Source: Mytilus trossulus (Eukaryota > Mollusca > Bivalvia > Mytilida > Mytilidae). From it: a stretch of 64,000 nt of DNA. The stretch spans positions 49,408,686 through 49,472,685 of the forward strand of contig NC_086378.1 of the NCBI RefSeq assembly GCF_036588685.1, read 5' to 3'. This document shows positions 46,801 through 60,800 of the stretch, piece by piece (the stretch's first letter is position 1; every line of letters starts with the position of its first letter). Position numbers and translations under genes: made by a program. Under the pieces are notes generated by a model. It saw nothing but the letters and a program-made list of their open reading frames with translations, was not told where the DNA came from and did no database searches.

Positions 46801-49800
46801 ATCGTATCACACTCGATTTCAAAGTGGAAGCATCTTTATTTATCGCTCATTTGTGGCCAATATATATGCTTTATATGAAACATTCAAACTCAACACATCT
46901 ACAACGTCCGTAAATATTTTTGCAAAATATTTCAGTTGTTAAAAAGTAGAGTCACAAAAATGGCAAACTCTGATGAAAATTCAAAAAGGAAAGTCCCTAA
47001 TCAAAGGACAAAATCAAAGGCACAAACAAATAACGGTACAAGTTTTCTTGCACCAGATGCGCATTTCGACAATACATGTCTCTTCAGTGATGCTCGTAGC
47101 CAAAATATTTGAAATCCAAAGCTTAATATATAATGTATAAAGAGCTATAACCCAAAAGGTCCAAAAAGCATAGCCAAATCCGTGAAAGGAATCAGAGCTT
47201 TGCATGAGGGAGAAACATTCCTTACTTTAAAATAATTTCTAATATTTTGTAACAGCAAATTTTAATAACACAAAAATCCATATTTTCATGCCAGAACCGA
47301 AGTACTGGCTACTGGACTGGTGATACCCTCGGGGACTTATAGTCCACCAGTATAGTAAGACCTGTTTTTTTAAGCCAGCTAAACCCCTCACTTGTGTGAC
47401 AGTCGTATCAAATCTTTTACATGTTTTATATTGACAACGATCGATGTGTGAACAAAACAAACAAACATAAAAGGTAAAAATGACAAAAATAGAAGTGTTT
47501 TAAAAGTGTTTTTCCTTCTTTCAAAAACGCAAGGCCTTTTTTAGATTTCATAATTTTGCTAGCCAAAAAAATATATAACAAAATTGACGGAACACATGTC
47601 CAAATTTTTCATTCATTTAACATGTTGTATTGGTTACTGAAACGAACTGAAGTGTTTGTCTATGAATCATTTCTTTTTTTTTTCATTTTTTTAACAATTG
47701 TGTTGTCTTTGCAGTATCAAAATATCTGACCATGGAAGATTTACAGTTCAGTTTTCAGGGATGTCGTTCAGCGTCGGAATAAATACGGGTAAAAGAAGCA
47801 ATTTTCAGATATACAAAAACTGTTTTAGATTGCAATCGCAAATAGACATCTAAATAGCACATACATACACATGTTTATAGGATTGCATATAGGGAATAAA
47901 ACAAATAGTTGCTGTAACGTTCATTCAACACAATGTTTTAACCTCGTATTTTATTCGGTCTTTTTACCTGTTTCGAGCGTCACTGATGAGTCTTTCAAGG
48001 ACGAAACACACGTCTGGTGTACACAACTTTAATACCGGATGGACGTTTACAATATATTAAAAACAATACACATATAAAATAGAGGGAACATATCGCAAGG
48101 AGTAAAATATCAAACTAACAACAACAGCAAAACCATTCTGACATCTTATATACTATCAGTACATATCCAACCGCCTTGGTTTTAACATGGCAGAATACTG
48201 TGGATCAAATCGCAAGTCGTGTCAAACCAACCTTGAACATTGGCATGCACAGCTTATCCGTAAAACACTCGGCATTTATGAGTAGGGAGCAAAGAATGAT
48301 CATGCTAATGTGTCTAGAATGAAGTACAACGCAGAAATCATATTCGTATCTAATCACTATATAATATCTTGGTATGCATGTAATATGTTTATTTATTCTC
48401 GTTTATAACAAATGCATCTCCTAGTATATATCTATCAATATACCTTCTTGTTATCACGTCACCTCACACACCATTAATTACAAAACGTACTGCTGTAGGT
48501 GTTGATGGCAATGGGAGACCAACAATTAAATCTGCACAATGCGCATGTAACAGTGGTCATGTTAATTTCAAATTCCATGGAGGAAGAGCTTGGATCTACA
48601 ATACGTTTGCAGGGAAAGTTTCTAAGGCTATTAGTGAACAGTTTCAGAAAAAGGTTAACATTAGGCGCATTTTTTTTAATACAATTATTAACATTTGGAT
48701 TGCTGAAAACTGCACTTTTTCTTTGTATCTATTTATTCGTATTATTGTATATTATTTTACTCCACTGAAGGAACATCGATTGCTCTTTGACATGATTGAT
48801 ATTGACTTAGATTTGACATTTTTAGAATAATTTAAGCAAACCGATTCTCATGAGCGATTTATAATTCCTGATGGAACTACATCAAACAAATAAGTAAATC
48901 GCTAAATTGAATAGGGAACAAGAACATGTTAAACACGAAATAAAGTATCCACAAACCTAACTTGGTTTAAAGTTTAACATTTGTATAACGATGATGATAA
49001 ATTTATGTGATTCCTTAATTTTTTGAAACTAACTAAAAGCTTAGAAACCTTGGCATCATAATTATGATCCAGTTTATTATTGCAAAAGCAAAAGTAAGCA
49101 GCGTTTTGATTTTTTTATCGTTTTCCTCAGTTCTGAAATACTATGCGGCAATAAACTGGAATTTCATTACAGATGTGTGGAATAGTTCAAAATCTCATTG
49201 ATAATAATGCACAGAAGAGTCTTTCAACTATGAAAGGTAACAATTTTCTATCCAGCATTTCTTCGTAAATTTTAAATATGGGATTTGGAACTCATAAACT
49301 CACGAATAATCATGAATCAGTCAAATTGTATCATTATAATATGACTTTTAGATACTTATTGTATCTGAAATCAGCTTAGTATTTTATAAAACCATCTCTC
49401 TTATTTTAAAGAATTCATGTTGTCTTTTAATTGTCTTATGGTTATCTCTTCATTCAATACATCTCGGATACTGTTTTATTTTTTGGATTATCGTTGGATC
49501 AGACAAAGAACTTATGTTACTTGTATTCAACATATTTTCTACTTTAAACTATATATATAGTTCAGGTTAAACTAGGTAAAGTCCTGACACTTGACTACAG
49601 ACTCATGTCAGCTCCAAAGGCAACTCAGCAGTATATAGAAGCGAGTCTTAAGGTAAAATTTTCAATGTTATCTTTTGTTTTTGTAAAAAACAAAATACTC
49701 TTTCAGAGTTAATACTCCCTTAGAACTCTGAAAATATTAACACTCATTAAATATGGAGATTACAATTTTAATTTTTAAACAGCATTCAATTTCAATGCAT

Positions 49801-52800
49801 TGTTAATAGCAGTGAGAAGAGGAAGAATCAAAAGCAGTTTCAAAATGACGTCTTCTGAATACTTTTGATATTTCAGCATTTGAAATATGATACGGTCGTT
49901 ATACCTACAATTCCCTATCAAGCTTCAGTGTAAAACTAACTGTGGTTTGCATTTTGAAAAAAGCGGACATTTCTAGTTTGTTAAACTAACACAAACATTA
50001 TTAGGTGATAATTGGTCTACGAATTTTCACTGTGTTATTATATTTTGGATAAAAAAGGAATCATGTTTTATCATACAGGGAGAAATACTCTGGACCAGTG
50101 ATAAAACAGAAGCACCATTTGCACCACAATCAATGGCACCAATCACAGACAGCAAGAGAATGGTGTACATCACATTGTCAGATTATGTCTTCAACACTAT
50201 GTTTTATCAAGCGCATAAACATAACATGCTGGTGTTCAACTTGACTTCAAAAAATGTAATTATATGTTTCTTTCTATAAACTGGTTTGTCTGCAAGTAAA
50301 AAAAAATAACGTTTTTTGTCACATTACACTGACATAATAATTCGTCGATGATTACTACGTAATATTTTGTTAACTAGCCAACAATTTAAAGTGTACGCAT
50401 ATCTGAAAAAAAAAATGGACATGCAGTATGAAAAGAAAACGTTTATCGATGGACCAAATTCTATTTTGGCTAGCTGTTTATAATTTGAGAAAATATATAT
50501 AGCAGTCAATTTGTATACTTCAATACTTATAAACAAGCATTTGTATACATCGATATCGAAACTAAAATTAGACTAATACAGACTACCATAATTTTACCAT
50601 CAACATCAACTTCTTGACAAACAAATACAAAGTAACGTAAAATGACCAGGTTTTTCTCAGCTGAACCATTTTTTTTCTTCTAAATTCTGCAAATCGCAGA
50701 TCTAGAAGAATCAAAACTGAAACAACATGATTATTTTAATCATTTATTTCTAAAACGGTTAAAAACGATCATAAGATATCAAAACAGTGTACTTTTGATG
50801 TTGGTTTATATTTCATTTTCGTTATAACAATTTTTTGTCTCGTTTTGCATTCCAAGATCAAGGACAAGAAAGATATATTGAACACAACCTGTTCAGGTCT
50901 GTGTATTGGGAAATTTATTCCACAGGTAAATTAAAAAATAAATGAAATTACCAGCGTATTTCAAAATTTTCTTTGTATTTCTCTGTAAGTGTATTTTACA
51001 CAAGGCATATTATTAAATTTGATAAATAAAAATGTAGGAAAAAACACAATATTTAGTTAATTGCGATTTTCAGTTATTGTTAGAGCTATTATAGACATGT
51101 ATGTGGAACAACTTTTAAATAGGTTGCTATCAAACCTCTTCAAGATGTTTGGCCAAGCATTCTTATAAGAGTGATACCTGAATACAATAGATAGTCAGAT
51201 TCACAGTATCACGAATATGTTAAAAATATATAATGATTTAATTAGACTTGGAGTATTAAAATATTGTTTCCAGTCAGTCGCTTGATACGCGTCGTTTAAA
51301 GTTGTACCATTACTGTGGAGAGTTGAAGCAGGCTAAATACGAACAGTGTATTTACAATTTATATAAAAGTTCCTAATAAAGTTTTGTCTTGATGATGATT
51401 AACAATATTCATATCATGTAGACAAAAGTCAATTTATAAACAAAAGTCTACATTATATACATATCCGTGACGTACACAAAATACTGAACTCGGAGGAAAA
51501 TTTGACAAAAGTCTACATTATATATATAGCCTTGCTATAGTTATGTTATAGATGTAATTTATTTGCAATAAAATTTTGCTGAAAAATACATTTTTTTTAT
51601 ATCTTTTATTACGTGAAGATCGGAAAAGCTTTTCCAAATAGTACAGTAGAACTACACATGCTTAGTACTAAACCACCAGTGACAAATATAACAGTCGGAG
51701 CCCTTGGTGTGAGAGCTGAAGGGAACATCACCTTGTTTGCTAGGAAATCAGACAAAAGTCTACATTATTTGTTTACAATCTATGCTGTGAGTATTTTTTT
51801 TGATTTTACACTAGATTATCAAAAGAGCAATTATATTGAACTGTATAATTTTGCATTATTAATAACGTTCCTTTTTAAAAATGTTTATCAAAGAGATTAG
51901 GCTTATAATTGTGTACGTCATAAGTGTATTTCGTCGACAAAACTCAATATTTCTGATGATTCATTCAACATATTTTTGGGGTATCTACATATAACTATGC
52001 AAATGAAATTTTCAGTACTTCTGATTGTTGTGCCAATAAGACACTAGTTAACCATCAAACCTTTTGAGTGCTGGTTCATATTAATTCATGTATATCTATC
52101 GGGGATATTTGTGATATCGAGTAAAAGAGGGACGAAAGATACCTAAGGGACAGTCAAACTCGTAAATCTAAGACAAACTGACAACGCCATGGCTAAATAT
52201 GAAAAAGACAAACAGAAAAACAATAGGACACATGACACAACATAGAAAACTAAAGAATAAACAACACGAACCCCACCAAAAACTAGGGGTGATCTCAGGT
52301 GCTCCGGAGGGGTAAGCAGATCCTGCTCCACATGCGGCACCCGTCGTGTTGCTTATGTGATTACAAATCCGGTAAATAGTCTAATTCGGTAGGTCAAATT
52401 CATGAAAGGGAAGGGGATTGTAGTTACGACGTAAGGAACATATCCGATATCATTTGTGAAACGGTTATTCCATAACGGTCAACCAACTCGTGATGGCGTC
52501 CGTAAAATTTACGAAGGGATGATTTCAACTTCACCATTTGGAACTCTTGGTTTTATAGCTTCCTTGTGAGCAGTTACCCTCTATCAAGAAAATCATGATA
52601 GGAAATGCAAGCACGGGAATATCGTATCAATTGGGAGATATATACCCCGTATGCAGGTGCTGCTGGAATGTTGCTACTTAGAAATGGAAAGTTCACAATT
52701 GGAAAGCTGAAATCATCTCTTTTGTCGTAATGTTTTGTCTTCAACCGACCCTCATTGTCAATTTCTAGATGTAAGTCAAGATATGAAGCCGACTTAACTG

Positions 52801-55800
52801 TATCTGTAGTATCCTTTATCTCCGATTCGATGGGATAGATGCGATCCACATAGTCACCACATTTTGAATTGTTTAGTGAAAGAACGTCATCTATATAGCG
52901 GAAAGTAGAGTTAAAGGATATTGCTAACTTCTTATCTTTCTTCCAAAGAAGTTCCTGCATGAAGTCAGCCTCATAATAATAAAGAAACAAGTCAGCAAGT
53001 AGAGAGTAACGTTTGGCATATTTAAATAACTAAGATGGAACATGGGTTATGTATGATTCTCGAAAAAGGGTCTAAATGTCCCATGAAAACAAAGTTTCTC
53101 AATCAATTCGTTTTGTCCTTTAATTTTGCCTTGTGAGTAGGGACGTTTCGATGTGATTTTCCTCTGAGTTCATTATTTTTGTAATTTTACTTATTTCAGT
53201 CATACGAGAAAATTCGAATACTGCATCATAAATAAATACTAACTTTGTGTTCAACGTCGCTCGTAATAATACATTTCAGTTAGATTATAGAAATTAAATC
53301 ATTTACGATACTACAATTTATAAACATTCTTGACAAATATAAGCGAGATGAACAATTCTAGGATCGCTACATATACATGTATCAACATATTTGTTCTGAA
53401 GATGAAAAGCCTAACGTGAAATTGTATAGTGTATGTGGTCTGTACTGATTTATTTAACATTACACATTCTTTTTATCAGAAAGCATCAATAAAAGTGAAT
53501 CTTTCAATGGCAAATGAGATGATACATGGAAAACTCTACGATACGAAGTAAGTTTTCTGACCAGTACTGTAAAGCATGTTTAGCAGAATATGCTCGGTCT
53601 TCCAAAGCATTGAATACTAATACTAATTCCGAAATCAATTTGTGTAATTCAATATATAAATACATATTTCATTGTAATCTTTATTTTACTGATATCAGTA
53701 TACACATGCTGTGATGTGGTCTGACATGATTTTTTTGGTAATCAGCTGTAATCAGTGAAACACAAGATATAAGAACAATCTTTTTTTATATTATAGTTCG
53801 CTTATGTGTGTGTTACATTTAAGAGTTGTGTTTCCGTTGTGTCGTTGTTCTCCTCTAACACTTAATGTGTTTCCCTAAGTTTTAAATTTTACCCCGGATT
53901 TGCTTTTCTCTCTCAATCGATTGATGAATTTCGAACAGCGGTATACTACTGCTGCCTTTATTTCTTTCTCTTCAGTAATTAATGTATCAACGAATTTCAA
54001 TTTGATATCGTATAATATGAAACATCTATTTTTCTATAACATAGACAATTCAGGCGTGTACATATTATTCCGAGGTCTTGTAACACATGAAATTGGATAT
54101 GGATATAACGTCGATTGATTGATTGTTGATTGCTTAACGTCAAGTGGCAAATGATTCATGCATATTCAGGACGAAAATAAGTTCACAATAAATGAAACAG
54201 GCCACCTACGGGCCAATATAACGTCGATGAAATTTCTCTGTCTCGATTTAATCAAAGGGTTTTTAACGCTGATATTAATTGACACAAGAAACCAACAAAA
54301 AGCGAGAACAACATCATTTAAATGGTCGTTTCTGTAACACAGTGTTTTTCTCGAGAGTTGTAAAGTCGCAGATATCAAAAGATGTTGTAAGAGTGCCAAA
54401 TGAAACAACTCTCCGTCCCAGAACGTTATTGTACATCAAGCCCTGCATGGATAACATAGATTCGGTATATTTTTATTTACAACTTTTATGCAGTACCAAT
54501 TGTCTCTAGAGTATGTTTTCCGTAAACTACCAGATTGTATAAAGTTCACCATACGGGGGTTTAGTGCTGCCCTATATTTTAATTGCCCATGTAATAGTTT
54601 TCTGTGAAATTGATTTTCGTATTGATACTTTTTCCGTTGATATATTTTGTAATGGTGGTTTCTGCATTTATTGGTCCTGTAGCTTGTTTGCGGGACGTAA
54701 ACAGGAAAATAATTGTGATATTTATAAGTTACGATCAAAATAAACGTATTATCTTTTTTCAGAATTCAAACAAAAGTTACAGACTCTGCCATTGGTACAA
54801 TAAATGTAAGTATCTAGTGTTTTTAAGAAAAAAAGAAACAAAGATTTTTTTACAAGTTTCTTTAATGTATTCTAATATAAAAATAAAAAAATGGATTTCT
54901 TATTCTTAGTTAAGTATTTATTTTGATGACAGCTAGTTTATCGATAATAGTTTGTATGTGCCACAGTTTAAATATTGCATACAATTATTTAGTGTTGTTA
55001 CAACATGCAATAATAACATCGCACAATTATGACGAACATAAAAAACATATCTACTCTTATCAATTTATACATGTATTTCCTGTTACAAAAGGGATGTCGA
55101 TATTCTATATTTATCATTATTTCTTTTGTTCTTAGGATAGAGCATTACAATTCCTTGTGGACAGTGCCATCATAACCACCATAGAACCAATGGTCAACGG
55201 TATGTATGTATATTTCAATTCATCTTTTGAGAACACATATTGCGTGAAAAAAATTGTGGAAGACGGAACTGATTCATATTGCGCGGAAGAAAGTTAGCAT
55301 TTATTGACTGAATTTGATTTACAGATGTTTGCTAAACGTACAGTGACAAATAGTGCATACGTATTTAATACGTCTTGCTACACAAACCGCTTTAAAACTT
55401 AGGGATAAAGTCATGCTATGTGAAAGGGGTTGACAGTTCTCGCTTTACTCGGCGCAACAGCCGTGTTGATCAAACATTTATACCATCTCAACCAATATAC
55501 TTCTTTTATAATATGACACGCCAGACGAGTTTTTCGTATTCACAATAGTCGACAAAGGCGTTTGATTAAGAATTTCGTAATTTTGATTAAGAAAGTGGCA
55601 GAAGAACATTAACGCTAGAAGAATTGAAAAAAGCCAAATCTGTCTATAAAGATCCATCTAAATCGGAGGTTATAAAACCTCTCTTGCAGAGAATAACCGT
55701 TTTAAACAATATTTCACGTCCATAAAAAATGTTGACGACTGTGGTGGCTAGTGCTTAACAGTTTTACTTTTTCCTCATTATTTCATTACTTAATTAAGCG

Positions 55801-56685
55801 ATAAAGTTTACTATTGTACTGGAGAGAAACTCAACAAATACCAGTAGAGCTGTAAAATTCTAATTAGGGTTTTTGAAAATAGCATTACAAAAAAAAAACA
55901 TCTGCTCAAATCTAAATATCAAACGATCAATTATATAAAGTATTAATCATATATAACCATTGACACAGATGTAATATATATTTGTAACGCTTTTAAAATT
56001 CAATATTGACTCATATCTGGTATTCTAGGTCTCGGAACCAAAGGTTTTCCTATGCCATCGACAAAGGATTTACAATTCCAACAGTCTAATATTAAACTAT
56101 TGTCGGTAAGTATAACCTTCCTTTATTCCAATTATTGTATTCTTTGAGATTATTTGTGTTGGTTCTGTTTGATGTTGTTGAAGATGATTTTCATAATATG
56201 ACGACAAATTAAAATAAGTGTACTTTATTTCACATTAAAACGGTACTCAACCCATAAGTAATATTTACATCAGACATTGATTTCATGTTCAGTTTTTGAC
56301 CATGTAACTGTATTCACAAGTTCGAATAGTGTCGCGATGAATTGCATTCTATACATATCTTTGAGACTTAAGTAAAAATGAAAATATACAAAATTACATA
56401 TTACTATTTTTTCAGTTACAACTTGTTTTTAAAATAACAAAACTAATTTAACAATTACAAACAGAAAACAAAATGGTATATGCGTGTAAGGTTTTCTCAA
56501 CTAATCATTGAAACATTTCTAGAGAAGCTATAACAATATATTACCAGCCACTATGTGTGTTTTCCTCATTTGTTTTTAAATTTCAGAACACGGTCCTGAT
56601 TGAAACTGATTTGAAGTATACTCCTAAATCAACGGTGCTGAAGTTTGTGCCTATGAATGAACGATACCTGGCGATTGAAATTTGA
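43827..56685 (+). CDS. BPI: LBP/BPI-family secreted protein, copy 3
   Basis: Predicted secreted LPS-binding/bactericidal protein, 494 aa. Exons: 43827-43929, 45215-45314, 46168-46299, 47715-47788, 48499-48653, 49173-49236, 49561-49652, 50079-50255, 50857-50925, 51619-51786, 53480-53547, 54763-54805, 55136-55199, 56029-56105, 56587-56685 (TGA). All junctions are GT/AG; the exon 5 donor is the weak AAG|gttaac. The signal peptide (MLQATILTCILFATCIYS) is followed by TNPGLRLHITQNG. Disulfide-type cysteines are C151/C153 (SAQCACNSG) and C190 (MCGIVQNL). Other family blocks are EAPFAPQSMAPITD, MVYITLSDYVFNT, ILNTTCSGLCIGKFIPQ (C311/C315) and LGTKGFPMPST. Closest to copy 2: 45 of 59 exon 8 residues are identical by hand count, against 36 of 59 with copy 1. 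The C-terminus is five codons shorter than in copy 2. Intact. Confidence 0.94.
44653..45018. repeat. Repeat pair, copy in intron 1 of BPI copy 3
   Basis: Shares cgctaattcttacttgattt, aaaattcgattatgacatcg, aattttc and aatatcgtatcacact, in order, with 46397-46815 in intron 3 of the same gene. Contains short inverted blocks: aatacgatatgaatcc near 44920 against aaatatcgtatcac at the end. Confidence 0.7.
45500..45812 (+). repeat. Dispersed repeat, family B
   Basis: agaaatggggaatgtttcaa, gcgacaacaacccgacc, tagagcagacaacagccg and ggctcctgacttgggacagg. A second, more diverged copy is at about 63172-63410, and a head fragment lies at about 781-826. In intron 2 of BPI copy 3. Confidence 0.7.
46397..46815. 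repeat. Repeat pair, copy in intron 3 of BPI copy 3
   Basis: Diverged direct copy of 44653-45018: ctctaattcttacacgattt, caaaattcgattatgatgtc, atgtaatacgatatttatca and gataaatatcgtatcacact. No protein family was recognised in any frame. Confidence 0.7.
47037..47358 (+). repeat. Dispersed repeat, family F
   Basis: Nearly collinear with 62644-62957: gcatttcgacaatacatgtc, tcttcagtgatgctcg, catagccaaatccgtgaaa and ggctactggactggtgatac. In intron 3 of BPI copy 3. Confidence 0.85.
51787..53479. other. Intron 10 of BPI copy 3 with retroelement insertion
   Basis: The intron holds a retroelement remnant: tail-like sequence 52128-52360 and reverse transcriptase 52420-53026, both belonging to the reverse strand, then a family D fragment (about 53105-53185). 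The copy 1 and 2 introns at this position are much shorter (550 and 268 bp), so the insertion is specific to copy 3. Confidence 0.75.
52128..53026 (-). mobile_element. Degraded retroelement with reverse transcriptase fragment
   Basis: Reverse-strand frame 52574-53026 reads AKRYSLLADLFLYYYEADF, then FRYIDDVLSLNNSKCGDY (the YIDD form of the YxDD reverse transcriptase active site), then SASYLDLHLEIDNEGRLKTK, YDKRDDFSFPIVNFPFL and AYGVYISQLIRYSRAC. It stops after DFLDRG (stop at about 52574). Related sequence continues in pieces to about 52420 (KLKSSLRKFYGRHHELVDRY) with an internal stop. A tail repeat (52128-52360; ccccaccaaaaactaggggt, gctccggaggggtaagcaga) lies at the 3' side. I recognise the type from mollusc genomes but cannot assign the clade (Penelope-like is possible). 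Non-functional: the 5' part is missing and stops are present. Confidence 0.78.
53800..53970 (+). repeat. Dispersed repeat, family E
   Basis: ttgtgtcgttgttctcctct, gtgtttccct and cgaacagcggtatactactg, the same order as at 40395-40645. In intron 11 of BPI copy 3. Confidence 0.65.
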
Positions 56686-56936
56686 TCAATGAAGTTAAAG
56701 TGTGTGTGTAAATGAGAAATACATATTGGATGTTTGGAATGACATTTTAATTTGTTTGTCCCATAAAATACAGTACATGGTAAAGTTTACTATTCAATAC
56801 AACAGGTTTTCAACAATATGATATCCACAATGTCTAAATATGAATTTTATTAACCACTGGCAGTTTGTTTTATGTCATATTTAAATATAGAGTTGTGTAC
56901 ATCATTCAAAATTGGACAGTGTACCTGTAGATTGTA

Positions 56937-56942
56937 AATAAA
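56937..56942 (+). terminator. Poly(A) signal of BPI copy 3
   Basis: AATAAA 251 bases after the stop codon (56683-56685), followed by T-rich sequence at about 56959. Confidence 0.72.
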
Positions 56943-57800
56943 GTTAAATCCACAAAATGTTATTTTTCTGTCAAATTTCTATAATTGCAACAAAAAAGTA
57001 AAGGACTCCAAGAAACATTATATACAAAGTAACCCCAATCAGGTACGCCTGTAAGTTTATTATAGTAATATAAAAAACGATGAAGTCATGAAATCGAAAA
57101 AATATAAGAACATAGGTTGAGGACAATTAAGGCATACTTGCACGAGGGAATCGAAACATTAGTACTTATGTTAGTACATTTACATTCATGTATAAACAGA
57201 ACATTTTACTATCAATAAATCAGGAGATGGACAAGGGAAACACATTTTCGGAAAAACACTGATAGAACAATAATTAGCAATATTTTTGATTTTTTTCGAT
57301 GAAATATAAAACAAATACACATATACAAATTAAACCATCACAGATGATAACTTCAGCAAAAGACAATTCAACAATCTGAACAAGTGAGGGATTTATATAG
57401 CTATAAAACCATTTTAGCTCACCATTTACTACATAAAAATGCCTGAACCAAGTCAAAATATATGACAGTAATCCATTTGGTTGATGTGATTGACCTTTTG
57501 ATTTTGTCATTTTTTTGCGAACTTTCTGTTGAATTTTTCCTCGGAGTTCGGTATCTTTTTTTTAAATAATACTATTGTAAGAATTTGATTGAGTTATTTT
57601 CAAAAATTGTTTTTTATCTGGAGGCTGCTTATTGTTAAATGAATGATATACAGTCGGACTATACACAAAAGAATAAAATTAAGGGATTTCCCAAAAGAAT
57701 AAATCTTTGTACATACTTAAACCTACTCATGTAAGAAAAGAAAACATATAACAGCAAGATTCAATAACTATAAAAGCATACCAGGTTCAATGAGCATGAT
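56943..57800. other. Intergenic between converging genes
   Basis: BPI copy 3 (+) and the EGF-domain gene (-) converge here. It holds a family D repeat (about 57437-57560; ctgaaccaagtcaaaatata, cctcggagttcggtatcttt). I see nothing else. Confidence 0.55.
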
Positions 57801-57806
57801 TTTATT
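57801..57806 (-). terminator. Poly(A) signal of EGF-domain gene
   Basis: TTTATT on the + strand, that is AATAAA on the - strand, 81 bases beyond the stop codon at 57888-57890. It supports the last exon model. Confidence 0.6.
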
Positions 57807-57887
57807 TGACTGCTTGTTGGGCACAATAATTATCACATATATCAGATAAACTTCAGCAGCAAATATATGAATGAAATCAGTGTATAT

Positions 57888-60800
57888 TTAGTGAATTGCC
57901 AAATGCAATACGTGCATCGTCAAAATATACTGTTTAAATAAATGAGGAATAACATGACATTTTACTGCGCCAATGTCAGTTGAATTGCACCAACAGTTTG
58001 GACCAACTAGAACAACGGCATGATGTAATTTTGTTTCGATGTAGGCGATTCTACTTGCTGTTGATTCTACATAAGTTGAAATCTAAAAAATAAAATAAAA
58101 TATTAATGTTCTGTATATAAATACATTGACGCTCTCTTTATAAGGCAAGCTTTCGTTTAGAAGTTTATTTTCAATTAATAAAATCCTTAATAATTTTTAT
58201 TTTAAAGTATATTATGGAAGTGAAGTATAGATTCTATGAACTGACGTTGGTTATCATCTTTATTACGTGTTATACATGTTATAGTGTTTTTTTTTAATTT
58301 GCCTTTGTAAATTATCAACTTTTGCTATTTTTGTAATATCCTTTTGGCGTAGTTTGGTAGTTATACAACGCGATTGTGTTATTGTGCTGTCGAAATGAAA
58401 TAAAAGTAATAGATCTTTAATTCCTTATACAAGCTTACTAATTCGGGGGACAATGGAAGTACTCGAACAGGTTCTTCACATCTAAAAGACAAAAAAAACC
58501 TACAAAATACAACCTCATTTCAAAACTTCATAATTTTTTTTAAATTATTTTTGAGGATTTATAAGTCACAGAGTTTTTACAATGGTAACACATTACTCAG
58601 ATTTAATTTGATACAAATATAACCGAAATGTGTTTTCATTTGTTTATAGTTTTGCCTATGCGGAGGAAATACTTTTTCGTTCTTAATATGTATTATTTTC
58701 TGGTATGTTCTTGTTGACCTAGACAGAATTGGTGGAGTAACAACATATCCGAGGCATTATAGATGTGTCCTGGGTTTATTTGTACTGTGTTCCCGTCACG
58801 TATATTGTCATTTCAAAGGCCATATACGCCGAATATTTGTCTAGCCAGGTTCAATCACCTTTGTATTCTTAAAATGTTCCGTAGAAAGTCATAAATACGG
58901 CAATTGTTATGAAACAGTGCGTTTGTAAGTAAAAATATATATTATTGTGACGATGTTTTTTTTTTGTTACTGTTCAGTGTGGCCGTTGTTCCGTTGTTTT
59001 GCCTTCTATATATGATTTGTTTTCGCTTTGATACATCTTTTAAAGTGATATACTGCAGCTTAATTTACGTGATAGAAATATTTGGAATGAAATATAACTG
59101 CTGAAATCATTTTAGAATGCATAGTTTATATACTAATATATAGCTAGTACATGTACACGATGGCGAATTGCACAAAAGTACCAGGTTAAGAGAAGAGTCT
59201 TCTCTTTTTTGATTTAATTTAGACTGGGAGATTTTTTTCTAAACTATTTTTTGAACATTGGTTGGTGGATGCGTTTAAAGGGTGTTTGTGTCGTGTATAA
59301 ACACTCTAGCTCTTATCTTGTTAGGGAACATGTTCAAGACGCGTACGTCAAATATGCTGACAAAATGGCCAATTTTGGGCAAGTTTTTGACAATTACCAT
59401 AACTTTATCCTCGTAATGGGTTATACGAATACCTATTTATTCTATAGAACGTGCATAAAAATAAGATCATAATATTACCAATTTTTCAAATAATTACCTT
59501 TAAATTTGGTTTATAATCATCATGTTCCATGCTGTAATCTGCAGTTGAACACACCATTTTTGGGCCATTTTCTCAAAATCATAGATACGTGATTGCAAAG
59601 AGAATAAAGAAATGAGATTAATTCAGAAAATTTGCCATTATAAGTGTTACGTTGATTATCCTAAAACAAAACTGATCTAAGTGGCGAATTATTTCAGTAA
59701 AGGATACATGTTATGAATATATAATCATTAAAAACAACAAAAATACAAATGTTTTGAAAACCCTTGAATGTTTTTCATTGACGAAAAATTTATCTTTGAC
59801 ATTATATATAAAGTTGAATGAAACAAAATAGAAAACAGGAAATGTTTTGAAAACACTTCAATATATTCTGTCATGACCGTTTAACTGTTTAGTTATAAAC
59901 AACAACGATAATTATTCAACCAGAACAATCTGTCAGGTATCATAAATCTAACAAAGAAATCAAATAACAAATAAATGGATCTATAACCAAAATCCAAACG
60001 ATTACATATTGGCAATAAAACAAATATCAACTCATAACTGCTTCTAATATTCTTTATTTTCATATTAAGTAAATAATATTTACACAATCATTTCTCTTTT
60101 CGAAAAATGTATGTTATTATATATGAAAACATTTTCTATTTAAAATTGATAACGACAAGAGTGTTAACGTTATATTCCTACACACATGCAATTTCATAAT
60201 GAAACAAAAAAAGCTGTTAATGTTAGTAGGTGACACGTATATAAACATAGTGTGTTATATATTGTATCATAAAATGTTTAGGATTAATGAAATGATTAAT
60301 CTTAGTAAATACATCGTTTCAAATGAAAACTGAGAATAACACCATATTATCTTGTACATATGACAGTATAACATTTATTTATCTTTAAATGAGACAATAT
60401 TAAAACTATAATCAAAAGTGGATTTGCATATTTTAATAACACATTCAAATGTAAATATCAATTGGAACTGTAAGAACTTTTTTTTTCATTTTAATGGTCT
60501 GAATAAATCAGAACAATGCAAGATCTTTCATTAATTAAAATATATTCATATACATTTCCGCTATATCTTAAGGTTTGCTTTTTTTACTAATAAATGTTAC
60601 GATTGTTGTCAAACTTTCCATTTCATAGTTTTTGATCAGTTAGTCACCTAAATTAAACTGCTTACCAGGACAATAGGTTGGGTGTTTGTTGTCACAAACA
60701 CACTGAGCTGTTCCATTGATTGGTTCTACAAAGCAGTTTCCAAATCCACAGTCGTATGTCGTACACTGACTTTCTGTTGAAGTACATATTAAAACATAAT

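Noticed and set aside
58437..58486. Extra exon of the EGF-domain gene on the reverse strand (frame CEEPVRVLPLSPEL)
   Set aside because: It has tempting splice sites, but its phase does not fit after exon 59498-59571 (an immediate in-frame stop results). Skipping it joins the flanking exons in phase. It could be an alternative exon, but there is no support.
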